Position numbers and translations under genes: made by a program. A stretch of 64,000 bases of DNA from Candidatus Aquidulcis sp. GTDB lineage: Bacteria; Chloroflexota; Anaerolineae; UBA4142. The notes under the pieces were generated by a model. The model was not told the origin of the DNA and did not search any database. It saw only the letters and a list, made by a program, of their open reading frames with translations. Location: the NCBI GenBank assembly GCA_020723345.1, contig DYJA01000020.1, forward strand, positions 1 to 64,000, given 5' to 3'. Positions within the stretch are counted from its first letter, which is position 1; each line of letters starts with the position of its first letter. Shown in pieces: positions 1 to 8,835 of the stretch.

Positions 1-683
1 CCCTGATCTTCTTCAACGTGGGAATGGCACTGGTCATCTCGCTGCTGACCACCAGCATCAACAAAACTGCGGGCTCCATCTTTCGCGCGCTGTGGCTCTT
101 GCCGCGCATCACCCCCGCCGTGATCTATGTCATCATGTTGCAGTACATGTTGGCGGACGCGCCCTCCGGTATTCTCAGTCAAGTCGTGACCGCGTTGGGC
201 GGACCCGCGAAAAACTGGCTCTATTCGTACCCGATGGTGGCAGTCGTCATCGCGAATGGTTTGATCGGCACGTCCTTCGGTATGATCATCTTCACTTCCG
301 CGATTGAATCCATTCCGCCGGAATATATGATGGCAGCGCGCGTGGATGGCGCATCGGCTTGGCAAATCATTTGGCGCATCACGATTCCGCTCATTCGGTG
401 GCCCCTGCTTTTCGTCACCGCGTATCAAACGTTGTCGCTCTTGACTTCGTTCGAACAAATTTTGCTTTTGACCGGCGGCGGTCCCGGATTTTATACCACC
501 GAAGTTTGGGCGTTGTACGCCTATCACACCGCGCTCTCCAATTATTGGGGCAACACCGAGTTCGGTTTCGGCTCGGCGTTGGCGGCAATTTTGGTTGTCC
601 TCGGAATCATCGCGTCGGTAGTTTATCTGCGCGTCTTTCGATTCAACGAAATGGTCGCCGAGCCCAAGATCGAAGTGCTATAG
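1..683 (+). CDS. Carbohydrate-type ABC transporter permease, MalF/UgpA-like (5' end cut)
   Basis: Inner-membrane permease of a binding-protein-dependent importer. The reading frame is open to the left edge (in frame from base 3), so the true start lies outside; the GTG at 18 is internal. Hydrophobic helices alternate with a typical EAA loop near residues 100-130 (PPEYMMAARVDGAS followed by a Pro-containing helix start), which is where the ATPase subunit docks. The second permease follows after 12 bases and the ATPase directly after that, so the three are one operon. The substrate cannot be read from the permease; a glycerophosphodiester phosphodiesterase gene 1 kb downstream makes a glycerol-phosphate (Ugp-like) role possible but unproven. 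Confidence 0.9.
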   Translation, partial: LIFFNVGMALVISLLTTSINKTAGSIFRALWLLPRITPAVIYVIMLQYMLADAPSGILSQVVTALGGPAKNWLYSYPMVAVVIANGLIGTSFGMIIFTSAIESIPPEYMMAARVDGASAWQIIWRITIPLIRWPLLFVTAYQTLSLLTSFEQILLLTGGGPGFYTTEVWALYAYHTALSNYWGNTEFGFGSALAAILVVLGIIASVVYLRVFRFNEMVAEPKIEVL

Positions 684-695
684 GGAGATTTCGCC

Positions 696-1523
696 ATGCC
701 TAATCGTCTGCGTTCCGCGATCCCGTACGTTCTCTTGATTTTGCTGACGACGCCGATTCTCGTCGGCTATCTGTGGCTTTTCATCTCTTCGATGTCTGCG
801 CGTACGTATGGCTTGCGTCCAGAGGGCTTGACTTTGGAGAACTGGCGCTTTCTCGTCGAGCCGATCCGGAGTCGTCCCAGCATCTGGCAGGTGTTGCTCA
901 GCACGCTCGCCTTTGCGATCCCCCTCGGACTTTTGGACGTAACAATATCTTCGATGGCGGGCTACGCGCTCTCGCGTCTCCGATTTCCGGGGCGGCGAAT
1001 GTTCTTATCGTTCACCATCGTTCTGCATGCTTTTCCCAGCGCGACGCTTTTGATCGCGATCTTTTTCGTCTTGCGCGCGATCAAACTCTACGATTCGATC
1101 CTGGGTGTCGTCCTGGTCAGCGTCTCGCTGGGCTTGCCGCTCGGCATTTGGCTGATGAAAGGTTTTTACGACAACGTTTCCTGGGACATCGAAATGGCGG
1201 CGCTGATTGACGGCTGCTCGCGTCTGCGAACCTGGTGGTCGGTCGTCTTGCCGATCATTCGACCGGGACTTGCCGCGCTGCTGATCTTTTCGTTTCTGGG
1301 CGGCTGGGGCGCGTACATCATCCCCTACACCTTTTTGGTGACCGCCACGATTCAACCCATCTCGGTCTTTTTGCAAAGTCTGACCGGCGATTACACCTTT
1401 GTCAATTACGGCGTGGTGACGGCGGTGGGCTTGTTCCAACTTTTGCCGGTCTTGCTCTTTTATCTGTTCACTCAACGCTACCTGCTGAATCTGTACAGCG
1501 GCGGGATGAAGGGAGGCGCGTAG
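696..1523 (+). CDS. Carbohydrate-type ABC transporter permease, MalG/UgpE-like
   Basis: Second inner-membrane permease of the importer, 275 residues, the usual length for the MalG family. An N-terminal helix (residues about 10-30) is followed by about five further helices, with an EAA loop near residue 165-195 (WDIEMAALIDGCSRLRTWW, then LPIIRPGL). The ATG at 696 has GGAG at 684-687, directly after the stop of the first permease. Its stop is immediately followed by the ATPase start. The periplasmic binding protein of the system is not in the window and probably lies to the left. Confidence 0.93.
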   Translation: MPNRLRSAIPYVLLILLTTPILVGYLWLFISSMSARTYGLRPEGLTLENWRFLVEPIRSRPSIWQVLLSTLAFAIPLGLLDVTISSMAGYALSRLRFPGRRMFLSFTIVLHAFPSATLLIAIFFVLRAIKLYDSILGVVLVSVSLGLPLGIWLMKGFYDNVSWDIEMAALIDGCSRLRTWWSVVLPIIRPGLAALLIFSFLGGWGAYIIPYTFLVTATIQPISVFLQSLTGDYTFVNYGVVTAVGLFQLLPVLLFYLFTQRYLLNLYSGGMKGGA

Positions 1524-2609
1524 ATGGAAATCGCATTGGATAATCTCAGCAAGCATTTTGGCAAGGTCAAAGCGGTTGACGAAGTGAGCATCAAAGTGCC
1601 GGATGGCGAATTCGTCGCGCTCCTGGGTCCTTCCGGTTGCGGCAAGACGACGCTGCTGCTGATGCTCGCCGGAATTTACAAGCCGACGACCGGCACGATT
1701 CGCTTTGGCGAGAAAGTGGTCAACGATCTTTTGCCCAAGGATCGCAAGATCGGAATGGTCTTTCAGAGTTACGCGCTCTATCCGCACATGTCGGTCTACG
1801 AGAACATCGTTTTTCCGCTGCGCCTGCAACGCCTCCCCGCGAACGTTGTGCGCGACCGCGCGCACAAGATGGCGGAGTTGGTGCAAGTGCAAGGGCTTTT
1901 GGATCGCAAGCCGGGGCAACTCTCCGGCGGTCAGCAGCAGCGCGTCGCGCTTTCGCGCGCGTTGATCAAAGAGCCGGATCTGTTGTTGCTCGACGAGCCG
2001 CTGTCGAACCTGGACGCCAAACTGCGGATCGCGATGCGCGCGGAGATCAAGCGTTTGCAGAAAGACTTGGGCATCACCACGATTTTCGTCACGCACGATC
2101 AACTCGAAGCGATGACGATGGCGGATCGGATCGCGCTACTGAACAACGGCAAACTCGTCGCGTACAGTCAGCCGCACGATCTGTACGATCGCCCCAAGAC
2201 GCTCTTCGCCGCCGAATTCATCGGCAGCCCGCCAATGAACTTTTTGAGGATTCGGATCGAGGAAAAGGACGGCGGCGTGGCACTCGCAGGCGAAGGTATC
2301 CAAATGCCGCTGGCCGGCGAGATCGCGCAAAAGGTAAAATCGCTCGGAGGCGGACGCGAAGTTATCCTGGGAATTCGTCCCGAAGACATCACCGTCGCGA
2401 CCGACTCGGGCGACGCGAAAGCCGAAGTCTACATTATCGAGCCGCTCGGACGCGATATGCTGGTCGATCTGCACGTGCAAGCCACGCCCGTACGCGTTCT
2501 CGCCCCGCCGACCTTCAACGCGCCAATCGGCGCGTCGGTCGCGCTGACGATGGATCGCACCAAGATTCATCTCTTCGATCCACAAACGGAGCAGGCGCTG
2601 TTGAATTGA
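1524..2609 (+). CDS. ABC transporter ATPase, MalK/UgpC-like
   Basis: Cytoplasmic ATPase that powers the two preceding permeases. Walker A is GPSGCGKTT near residue 36, the signature is LSGGQQQR near residue 133, Walker B is LLLLDEPLSNLDAKLR near 153, and the switch His is in TIFVTHD. Residues about 235-361 form the extra C-terminal TOBE/OB region with IGIRPEDI-like text (here LGIRPEDI), typical of MalK/UgpC. At 361 residues it has the family's normal length. The start codon abuts the preceding stop. A hairpin with a T-run at 2615-2650 closes the transcription unit. Confidence 0.95.
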   Translation: MEIALDNLSKHFGKVKAVDEVSIKVPDGEFVALLGPSGCGKTTLLLMLAGIYKPTTGTIRFGEKVVNDLLPKDRKIGMVFQSYALYPHMSVYENIVFPLRLQRLPANVVRDRAHKMAELVQVQGLLDRKPGQLSGGQQQRVALSRALIKEPDLLLLDEPLSNLDAKLRIAMRAEIKRLQKDLGITTIFVTHDQLEAMTMADRIALLNNGKLVAYSQPHDLYDRPKTLFAAEFIGSPPMNFLRIRIEEKDGGVALAGEGIQMPLAGEIAQKVKSLGGGREVILGIRPEDITVATDSGDAKAEVYIIEPLGRDMLVDLHVQATPVRVLAPPTFNAPIGASVALTMDRTKIHLFDPQTEQALLN

Positions 2610-2614
2610 GACAC

Positions 2615-2650
2615 AGACCTGTCAGGTCTTGGAGACCTGACAGGTCTTTT
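2615..2650 (+). repeat. Palindromic repeat, ACCTNNNAGGT family, probable terminator (copy 1)
   Basis: A 14-bp perfect stem (2615-2628 with 2634-2647) around the loop TTGGA is followed by TTTT. Each arm is itself an inverted repeat (ACCT-GTC-AGGT). It sits right after the ABC operon, where a Rho-independent terminator is expected. Four relatives lie at 6318, 48955, 53404 and 63137. Confidence 0.85.
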
Positions 2651-2669
2651 GCAAAAAGGATCACACCTC

Positions 2670-3437
2670 ATGACAACACTCAACGGATCGCGCGTGCCGA
2701 AACCGCGCCAGAGTCGCACGACGCGCGATCTCGCCGCGCGGTACGCGCCGCTGATTTACTTTGATCGCAAAGAACCATTTCTGCCGCTCGCCGGCGGTTA
2801 CACGATTTTCACGCAAGACGGCGAGTCGCCTTCGTTCCCGCGTCGCATCGAATTGCGCGGACGCGCGCCCGCGCCCGCCGCGTTCGCCGTCGAGTACGCG
2901 ATCTGGTGGGACTGGGACATCGGGCATCTCTACGAGTTGGAACACACGTGGACGTACGTCGGCGCGAATGGCAAGGTCGTTTTCGCCGAAGCGAGTTGGC
3001 ACGGCGGTTTCAACGCGATGACGCGCGACGACGGCAAATTCCGTGTCGTCGCGCGCGACGGCGCGCATCCGGTCGTCTATTCCGAGCCGGGCAAACACGC
3101 GTTCGCGGCGAAACCCGAAATTCTTTTGGAACAGCGACGCGCGAAAACGCTGGCGAGTTGCGGCAAGCGCGCTGGCACCGGCGGACTGTGGGTGACGCCG
3201 CTGTTCCAAGATATTCTCGCGCGGCGCAAGAATCCGCAAGTAGACGCGCGCGTGACCGCCTACTTGAAGAAATTCGCGTTTACCCCGGCGTTTGTCTGGA
3301 ACAAAAAATTTCTCGTCACCAAAGATTTGCTCATCCCCTGGCAAACCTTGTTCGAGTGGGTACCCGCGCGAATGGATTGGTGGATCGCGCGGTTGAAGCA
3401 CCGCCGTGGATTAGAAATCGGCGTCTCAACAAGGTGA
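2670..3437 (+). CDS. Protein of unknown function, faint Vps62-like N-terminal motif
   Basis: A 255-residue soluble protein with no signal peptide or membrane segment. The start chosen is the ATG at 2670, preceded by AAAAAGGA; the frame is open slightly upstream, but only to a TTG inside the hairpin. The region around residue 20-60 (RYAPLIYFDRKEPFLPLAGG) followed by a W/D-rich strand (EYAIWWDWDIGHLYELEHTW) recalls the Vps62/DUF946 type of protein, but I cannot confirm this by eye. It lies between the ABC operon and a phosphodiesterase gene on the same strand. Several adjacent Trp, His and Asp residues would suit a metal or phosphate site, which is inference. Confidence 0.6.
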   Translation: MTTLNGSRVPKPRQSRTTRDLAARYAPLIYFDRKEPFLPLAGGYTIFTQDGESPSFPRRIELRGRAPAPAAFAVEYAIWWDWDIGHLYELEHTWTYVGANGKVVFAEASWHGGFNAMTRDDGKFRVVARDGAHPVVYSEPGKHAFAAKPEILLEQRRAKTLASCGKRAGTGGLWVTPLFQDILARRKNPQVDARVTAYLKKFAFTPAFVWNKKFLVTKDLLIPWQTLFEWVPARMDWWIARLKHRRGLEIGVSTR

Positions 3438-3438
3438 A

Positions 3439-3517
3439 AATCGGTTGCAAACCGATTAGATTTCAACCCGATTCCATCGGGTTTTTACCTGTTTGAGACC
3501 CCGAATTGCATTCGGGG
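3439..3517 (+). terminator. Three consecutive hairpins, including a Rho-independent terminator
   Basis: Hairpin 1 is 3439-3446 with 3450-3457. Hairpin 2 is CCCGAT (3467-3472) with ATCGGG (3476-3481), followed by TTTTT, a good terminator for the preceding gene. Hairpin 3 is CCCCGAA (3499-3505) with TTCGGGG (3511-3517), whose right arm contains the G-run that would serve as ribosome binding site for the next gene at 3526, so it could mask translation. Confidence 0.7.
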
Positions 3518-3525
3518 GCGCGTCT

Positions 3526-4362
3526 ATGAATCGCAGGCATTTTATCATTGGCGTGATCGGAGTTGCGGCAACCGGGCTTGTGGGCTGGTTGCTTCGCCCC
3601 GTTCGCCGCTTGGAAAACGAAAACAATCGAATGGAGAAAAGCAGAATGAATTCGCCTCGCCGTTACCTCAACATCGCGCATCGCGGCGCGTCGGCGTACG
3701 AGCCGGAGAATACTCTGCGCGCGTTTCGCCGCGCGATCGAACTGGGCGCGGATATGAGCGAATTGGACGCGCATCTCAGTAAAGATGGTCACGTGATGAT
3801 CATGCACAACGCCACCGTCGAAAAGACGACGAACGGACGCGGCGCGATCCGCGAAATGACGTTGGCGGAATTGAAACGCCTCGACGCCGGAAAAGGCGAA
3901 CAAATTCCGACGCTGCCCGAAGTAATCGATCTGGTGCGCGGCAAGAATGGCTTGTACATCGAACTCAAAGGCGAAGGGACGCCGCCCGCCGTCGTCAAAA
4001 TCTTGCGCGACCAAAATTTCACCGAGCGTCGCCAGGTGATCGTCGGTTCATTCCTCGCGCCGCTAGTGCAAGAGGTCAAAGAACTCGCGCCGGAGATCGC
4101 GACTTCACTGCTCGTCGGTCCCGTTTTCCCCGCCGATCAATTGATCGCGATGACACGCGCCGTCAATGCCGATTACGTGCATTTGTGTTGGGAGAATCGT
4201 CATCCGACGCCGCACAAGTTGTTGACGCCGGAACTCTTGAGCGCGCTGCGCGCCGCGCGTTTGGGCATCGTCTTGTGGCACGAGGAGCGACCGAGCGAGT
4301 TGGAAGTTCTCCGCACGCTGGACGTGGACGCGATTTGCACGAACACGCCGGATCAATTGTGA
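3526..4362 (+). CDS. Glycerophosphodiester phosphodiesterase family protein
   Basis: Hydrolyses glycerophosphodiesters to glycerol-3-phosphate and an alcohol. After an N-terminal segment that looks exported (residues 1-25, NRRHF followed by a hydrophobic stretch, Tat-like), the catalytic domain begins at about residue 45 with HRGASAYEPENT, then GADMSELDAHLSKDG and IMHN, matching the family's HRG, ENT, E.D and H signature. The usual HD is HN here. Length (278 residues) is normal. The start at 3526 was chosen because a G-rich ribosome site and the export-like N-terminus follow. Proximity to the ABC importer suggests, by analogy with UgpQ and UgpABCE, uptake of the phosphodiester product. Confidence 0.88.
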   Translation: MNRRHFIIGVIGVAATGLVGWLLRPVRRLENENNRMEKSRMNSPRRYLNIAHRGASAYEPENTLRAFRRAIELGADMSELDAHLSKDGHVMIMHNATVEKTTNGRGAIREMTLAELKRLDAGKGEQIPTLPEVIDLVRGKNGLYIELKGEGTPPAVVKILRDQNFTERRQVIVGSFLAPLVQEVKELAPEIATSLLVGPVFPADQLIAMTRAVNADYVHLCWENRHPTPHKLLTPELLSALRAARLGIVLWHEERPSELEVLRTLDVDAICTNTPDQL

Positions 4363-4376
4363 ATGTGCGTGATTTC

Positions 4377-4462
4377 GGTGTCAACGAATGAAGGAACGAA
4401 TAAACGAATAGCGCGCGCCGGGATTGCGTCATTCGTTTATTCGTTCGCGATTCGTTGACACC
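4377..4462. repeat. Long imperfect palindrome
   Basis: The outer arms (4377-4389 and 4450-4462, 13 bp) are exact complements, and inside them the ACGAATAAACGAAT-type block is repeated inverted (about 4394-4409 with 4431-4445). It fills the gap between the phosphodiesterase and the lipoprotein gene, and its right end lies about 20 bases ahead of the next start codon. Confidence 0.85.
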
Positions 4463-4484
4463 CAATCGCAAAAGGGTCCTCTAC

Positions 4485-5846
4485 ATGAAATCTGAATTGA
4501 TCGCAATTCTAATGGTTCTGACTTGCTCCTTGATCGCGTGCGCGACGAGTACGCCCGCGCCGCCCACGCCGACCGGCGCGCCAGCCCCCGGCATCTTGGT
4601 TCTGGAAAAAGAGATCACGCTCCCCGCCGACGGTCAAGTCGCGCTGGCGGTACGCGCGAGCGCGCCCGGCGCGGCGTGGAATCGTCTCGACGCGGAAGCC
4701 GCGACGATTTCGGTTCACGTGGACGGCGCGTACAAGTCGGATGTCGTTTTGTTTCGCGGCGAGACCGCGTTCACGTACGAAACACTCGTCGGCGAGTTGC
4801 GCGCGGGTAAGCATCACATCGCGATTTATCGCGAGCCGACGAAATCCGCCGCGCACGCGACTCAGGTGCGCGTGGACGAAATCGCCGCGCGCGTCTTTGC
4901 GCGTACCGATCCGCTGTACCAGGTGATGGCGCACGCGCCGATCCTGTACGGGCGCGACGAATCGCGTTCCAGCGACACGCCGCTTTTCATGTATCACGAG
5001 ATCACGCGCGACGCGAGCGCGACGACGATTCAGTACACGATCATTTTCAGCAACGAAGATGGCGGCACGGCGGCGGACGCGTTGATGGCGCGCTGGGGGC
5101 GGCTGACCGATATCGAGTGGGTGTATCGCGTGACGCTAAACGCAAACGGCGAAATCACGCGCGAGGAATTTCAAGACAAGGAGCACAAGACCGCGCTTTT
5201 TCGCGGAACGAAAGAAAGACAACATCCTTTCTTGAAAGACGTGACGCGGAACAATCTCTTTGCCGATACCGGCATTTCGGCTTGGCGTTTCGCGCTTGTC
5301 CCAACCGAAACCTTGCCCGACGCGGCGCGCGAAGAAATGATGGACCAACATCCCTGGATGTATCGCGTGATGGCGGAGGAATGGGAGCGCGAGAAACAAT
5401 CGCTGACTGAACGCGCCGCCGATCCGGACACGCGCGCGGTGAGCGATCCGCGCAATTATCTGTACGTCGAATTTCGCAGCAACCCCGCGAGTCCGACGTG
5501 CGATGCGAAACTCGCGTTCGAGGCAAAACTGCGCGGGAGTGATCGCTGGTACGCGTCCGATCACGCGACCGATAGTTTGCGGATTCAGAGCCAGGGCTGG
5601 CGGCGCGGCGCAATCGAATTGCCGCCGGGGACATCGGAGGAACAGATCGAAGCGTTGCGATTCGTCGCGTATCCCGGCAAAAATTCGCCGAACTGCGCGC
5701 TGACGCTGACGGATGTGCGAAAAATTTTTCTGCTGAATCAAGATTACGCGCCGGGTTCGTCGCTGTTGACGTGGCGCGGTCAGCAAGTCTTGGACGCCGA
5801 TGACTCGACGCCTGCCCCGGCAAATTTCGTGGCGCCGGTTCACTGA
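4485..5846 (+). CDS. Secreted lipoprotein of unknown function
   Basis: A 453-residue protein with a lipoprotein signal: MKSELIAILMVLTCSLIAC gives a lipobox ending at Cys19, followed by a short Thr/Pro-rich linker. The mature part has a beta-rich N-terminal region (residues about 45-140) and a longer C-terminal region with many Trp and Tyr residues (for example around MYHEITRD and QHPWMYRVMAEEWE). I do not recognise the family. The ATG at 4485 was chosen because the signal peptide starts there. It is co-oriented with the phosphodiesterase but separated from it by a palindrome, so it may have its own transcript. Confidence 0.75.
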   Translation: MKSELIAILMVLTCSLIACATSTPAPPTPTGAPAPGILVLEKEITLPADGQVALAVRASAPGAAWNRLDAEAATISVHVDGAYKSDVVLFRGETAFTYETLVGELRAGKHHIAIYREPTKSAAHATQVRVDEIAARVFARTDPLYQVMAHAPILYGRDESRSSDTPLFMYHEITRDASATTIQYTIIFSNEDGGTAADALMARWGRLTDIEWVYRVTLNANGEITREEFQDKEHKTALFRGTKERQHPFLKDVTRNNLFADTGISAWRFALVPTETLPDAAREEMMDQHPWMYRVMAEEWEREKQSLTERAADPDTRAVSDPRNYLYVEFRSNPASPTCDAKLAFEAKLRGSDRWYASDHATDSLRIQSQGWRRGAIELPPGTSEEQIEALRFVAYPGKNSPNCALTLTDVRKIFLLNQDYAPGSSLLTWRGQQVLDADDSTPAPANFVAPVH

Positions 5847-5889
5847 CTCGGACAAGCCGAAATCCAAATGGAACCGCAAAGGCGCGAGG

Positions 5890-6303
5890 GTCGCGAAGAT
5901 TCATGACGCGCTGCCTAATTTGGACGACGTGTTGACAGATACGCAAGCAGTCGCGGCGTTTGAAACCCGGGAACACAACGGCTATCGCTTCGCGTCCTAT
6001 CGAGCGTTTCACGCGGAAGGACACATCGAAGCGTTGTTCTACAGCGTAGATGACGGGCGTCATCGTTTCCTGTACGCGACGGACACAGGACCATTTCCCG
6101 AAGCGACATGGCAAGCGCTGGCGGGGCAAATGCTCGACGCGATCGTGATAGAGGAAACGATGGGATCCGGCGAATATCCGCAGCACATGAACGCGCAAAA
6201 ATTTCTAGCGCGCTATCGCCGATTGCAAGAAGAGGGAATGCTCCGACCTGGCAGCAGAATGATCGCAACTCACATTTCCCACAACTGGAAGTCGGTCAAG
6301 TAA
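5890..6303 (+). pseudogene. MBL-fold metallo-hydrolase, 5'-truncated remnant
   Basis: The translation matches only the C-terminal half of a metallo-beta-lactamase-fold hydrolase: an LYATDTG strand carrying a metal-ligand Asp, an IEETMG-type segment, and a C-terminal ATHISHNW with the last metal-binding His. The N-terminal HxHxDH motif is absent, and the frame runs straight upstream into the end of the preceding lipoprotein gene without a credible start codon. It is therefore read as a remnant left by a deletion or rearrangement joining it to the lipoprotein gene. An alternative is a short standalone domain of unknown role, which I think less likely because the metal site is incomplete. Confidence 0.6.
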
Positions 6304-6317
6304 TAGTGCGTTGACCG

Positions 6318-6351
6318 AGACCTGACGGGTTTCCAAAAACCTGTCAGGTCT
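6318..6351. repeat. Palindromic repeat, ACCTNNNAGGT family (copy 2)
   Basis: A 15-bp stem (6318-6332 with 6337-6351) with a single G.T-type mismatch around the loop CCAA. The arms are again self-complementary (ACCT-GAC-GGGT). Read on the minus strand it shows the same TTGG loop as copy 1. It lies between the MBL remnant and the converging aldolase operon and could terminate transcription from either side. Confidence 0.8.
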
Positions 6352-6411
6352 ACGCGGCGATTACTGGACCGATGCTCTAGAGAGAATTTTGGCAAAGGCG
6401 CCCTCACGCGT

Positions 6412-7023
6412 TTACCACTTTTTGTATCCCTCGCTCATGCCGCGATATTCAATGAACGGCTCGTTGATCAGTTTGGTTTTGAGCGCGATCTCGCATGATT
6501 CTTCGAGGGTCGAGGACCAGTGGAACGCCTCGTCGAGCGTTTGACCGATCGCGAAACTGCCGTGCCCGCGCAGCATGACGATCTTGTACTCCGCTAACGT
6601 CTTCGCCAGATTGTTCGCCATCTCCGGCGAACCCGACGCGAATTCTTCCCAGATGACGGGCACTTTTTTCAACAAGTACGACGCCTCGTTATCGATCGGA
6701 ATGATCTCGTCGCGCGAAAGCGAGAACGCGATCGCGGTGCGCGGGTGGCAGTGAACGATCGCGAGCGCCGGAGTCGTTTTGTAGATTGTGCGATGGATCA
6801 AAAGTTCCGACGACGCGAGCGCGACGCCGCTGTCGTTCTTTTCCAAACCAGTTTCAATCAAGTCGTGCGGCGCAAGCCGCCCCAGCATCGCGCCGCGCCG
6901 CTTGATGATCACGCGGTCGCCGAACCGCACGCTGAGGTTGCCGCCGTGCGAACTGACCATGTCCGCTTCAAACAAATCGCGCCCGATGTCGCGAAACATT
7001 TCGTAGACGCGTTCGTCAATCAT
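6412..7023 (-). CDS. Class II aldolase/adducin family protein, FucA-like
   Basis: Zinc-dependent aldolase of about 203 residues, close to the size of L-fuculose-1-phosphate aldolase. The conserved points are SSHGGNLSVR near residue 24-33 (phosphate binding), ASSELLIH near 70 (the catalytic acid in SSE), HCHP near 91 (zinc ligands) and RGHGSFAIG near 153 (third zinc His). It would split a ketose-1-phosphate into dihydroxyacetone phosphate and an aldehyde, L-lactaldehyde if the sugar is fuculose or rhamnulose. Its ATG overlaps the stop of the AOR gene (ATGA), so the two are translationally coupled. It is the last gene of a five-gene minus-strand unit that begins at 11003. Confidence 0.9.
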   Translation of the reverse strand: MIDERVYEMFRDIGRDLFEADMVSSHGGNLSVRFGDRVIIKRRGAMLGRLAPHDLIETGLEKNDSGVALASSELLIHRTIYKTTPALAIVHCHPRTAIAFSLSRDEIIPIDNEASYLLKKVPVIWEEFASGSPEMANNLAKTLAEYKIVMLRGHGSFAIGQTLDEAFHWSSTLEESCEIALKTKLINEPFIEYRGMSEGYKKW

Positions 7024-8828
7024 AGCGCTCCCAACTCCAATTCTTCTAGTTTCGCGCGCCGCGGCACACCGCGCTCATCCCACCCGCGCGCGCGATAATA
7101 CTCTTTCAGCATCGGTTCCAGTTGGTTGACCCAGCCCTTGCTCGGTCCATCGCTCACCGGCTCTTTGAGCAAGCGCGGCGGCAGCGTGTCATCCGCGTTC
7201 GTGAATCCCTCGCGCAGATTGTACAATCGCTCCAAGTTCCACACACGCTCCCCGACGCGAATCAAATCGCCGGTCGCGTACTTGACGCCGGTGACCGCCG
7301 AGAGCGTGCGCGCGAAATATTCTTCGGCGACGCCCAGGTTGGTGAACTTGCAGACGACGAGCGAATCAATCGCCGCGGACGCGTTCTGATGCAGAATCAC
7401 GTACGATGATTTGCCGTACACCTGGAACCGATCGATCAACTTGGGTAAGCCCAGCACTTCCAAGCCGAGCATGTTGCCGCGCATGTGACACGCGCCGCGG
7501 TTCGACGTCGCGTACAGCAAACCCTGCCCTTGCAAACCGCGCGGATCGTACGCCGGCATTTCCAAACCTTTGACGCTCATCGAAAGTTCGGGCGCGCCAT
7601 ACTTCTTCGCGAGCCGCAAACTTCCGTCGGCAAGTTCAGCGCCGAGACCGCGCCGCGCGCCCAGCGCTTCGAGCGTCGGCGCGAGCAAGTCCGCGCGTCC
7701 GAACCGCAAATCGGAATCGAGCAAACCCTTCTCGGTCAACTCCATCGCGCAGCCAAGCGTCGAGCCCGCGGAGATCGTGTCCAGACCCAGGTCGTTGCAA
7801 ATCGCGTTCGCTTCGATGATCGCCGCGAGATCGTCCACGCCGCACTGCGCGCCAAATGCCCACGTCGTTTCAAATTCTGGCCCTTCGACTCCGCCTTCGG
7901 CGCCGCTCAGGGCGCCTTCGATCTTGTCGGTCTTGCTGACGCGCGTGCAGCCGATCGGGCAAGCCCAGCACGCGGCATTCTTGACGAGATATTTTTCCGC
8001 GAGCGTCTCGCCGGAGATCGCTTCGGCGCGCTCAAATTGCGATTGTTGGAAATTGCGCGTGGGCAGCGCGCCGATATGGTTGACGATGTTCAACACGACC
8101 GCGGTGCCGAACTCGGGCAGCGCCTGACTGGTCAACGGGCTTTGGCGCAGCAGCTTGCGCGCTTCGTACAGCATAAACTTGAATTGTTCCTGATCCAACA
8201 CCTGGGGGCGCGCCGTGCCTTCGACGACGATCGCTTTCAAGTTTTTGCTGCCCATCACCGCACCGGGACCGCCGCGGGCGAGCGAACGTTCGCCGTCGTT
8301 CATGATCGCGGCGATGCGGCTCTGATTTTCGCCCGCGGGTCCAATGCAAAGCACGTTCCGTTTGTTGTTGTTCTGCCCCAGGGTTTGCGTCGTCGCGCGC
8401 ACGCGCTGTCCCCACACATGCCGCGCAGCGAGAATCTTCGCGCCCGCGTCTTTGATTTCGATGTAGACCGGCGCGGGCGCGCGCCCGCGCACGATGAGCG
8501 CGTCGTAGCCGGTCTTTTTGAATTGCATTCCCCAGTAGCCGCCCGAATTCGCGTCGAGCACCGTGCCCGTGAGCGGACTTTTCGTGCTAACCGAAAAACG
8601 ATTGCTGGTCTGATAACCGGTCGCAGTCAGCGGACCTGTCGCAAAAATCAAAACGTTCTCCGGCGAAAGCGGAGCGACGCCGGGACCAACCGCGTCCCAC
8701 AACAGGCGCGCGCCCAAACCGCGCCCACCTAAAAACAATCGTGCCGTCTCCTCGTCGAGCGGATAATTCTTGATCGCGCCCTTGCTCAAATCAATATCGA
8801 GTACTTTGCCTGCCCAACCGTGCATCAT
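7020..8828 (-). CDS. aor: Tungsten-containing aldehyde ferredoxin oxidoreductase (AOR family)
   Basis: Cytoplasmic tungstopterin enzyme that oxidises aldehydes to acids with ferredoxin. The N-terminal domain starts WAGKVLDIDLSKG, then GGRGLGARLL and NRFSVSTKSPLTG. The [4Fe-4S] ligands are CWACPIGC near residue 290 and a fourth Cys in SLVVCKFTN near residue 495. A pterin-contacting DLGLDTIS lies near 350. Length (602 residues) is normal. The start is ATG at 8828 after AAAGGATC. A MoaD-like gene precedes it by 7 bases and an aldolase gene overlaps its end. By context the natural substrate may be lactaldehyde from the deoxysugar aldolase; this is inference. Confidence 0.95.
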   Translation of the reverse strand: MMHGWAGKVLDIDLSKGAIKNYPLDEETARLFLGGRGLGARLLWDAVGPGVAPLSPENVLIFATGPLTATGYQTSNRFSVSTKSPLTGTVLDANSGGYWGMQFKKTGYDALIVRGRAPAPVYIEIKDAGAKILAARHVWGQRVRATTQTLGQNNNKRNVLCIGPAGENQSRIAAIMNDGERSLARGGPGAVMGSKNLKAIVVEGTARPQVLDQEQFKFMLYEARKLLRQSPLTSQALPEFGTAVVLNIVNHIGALPTRNFQQSQFERAEAISGETLAEKYLVKNAACWACPIGCTRVSKTDKIEGALSGAEGGVEGPEFETTWAFGAQCGVDDLAAIIEANAICNDLGLDTISAGSTLGCAMELTEKGLLDSDLRFGRADLLAPTLEALGARRGLGAELADGSLRLAKKYGAPELSMSVKGLEMPAYDPRGLQGQGLLYATSNRGACHMRGNMLGLEVLGLPKLIDRFQVYGKSSYVILHQNASAAIDSLVVCKFTNLGVAEEYFARTLSAVTGVKYATGDLIRVGERVWNLERLYNLREGFTNADDTLPPRLLKEPVSDGPSKGWVNQLEPMLKEYYRARGWDERGVPRRAKLEELELGAL

Positions 8829-8835
8829 GATCCTT

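Noticed and set aside
1005-2102. Long minus-strand frame opposite the ABC permease and ATPase genes
   Set aside because: It mirrors two genes with clear family motifs; its translation is Arg/Gln/Asp-rich low-quality sequence, as expected of the antisense of GC-rich genes.
1-2609. Firm naming of the importer as UgpAEC
   Set aside because: The only support is the nearby phosphodiesterase; permease and ATPase sequences alone do not define the substrate.
7485-8732. Long plus-strand frame opposite the AOR gene
   Set aside because: The AOR motifs are unambiguous on the minus strand; the plus-strand product is Arg-rich and shows no domain.
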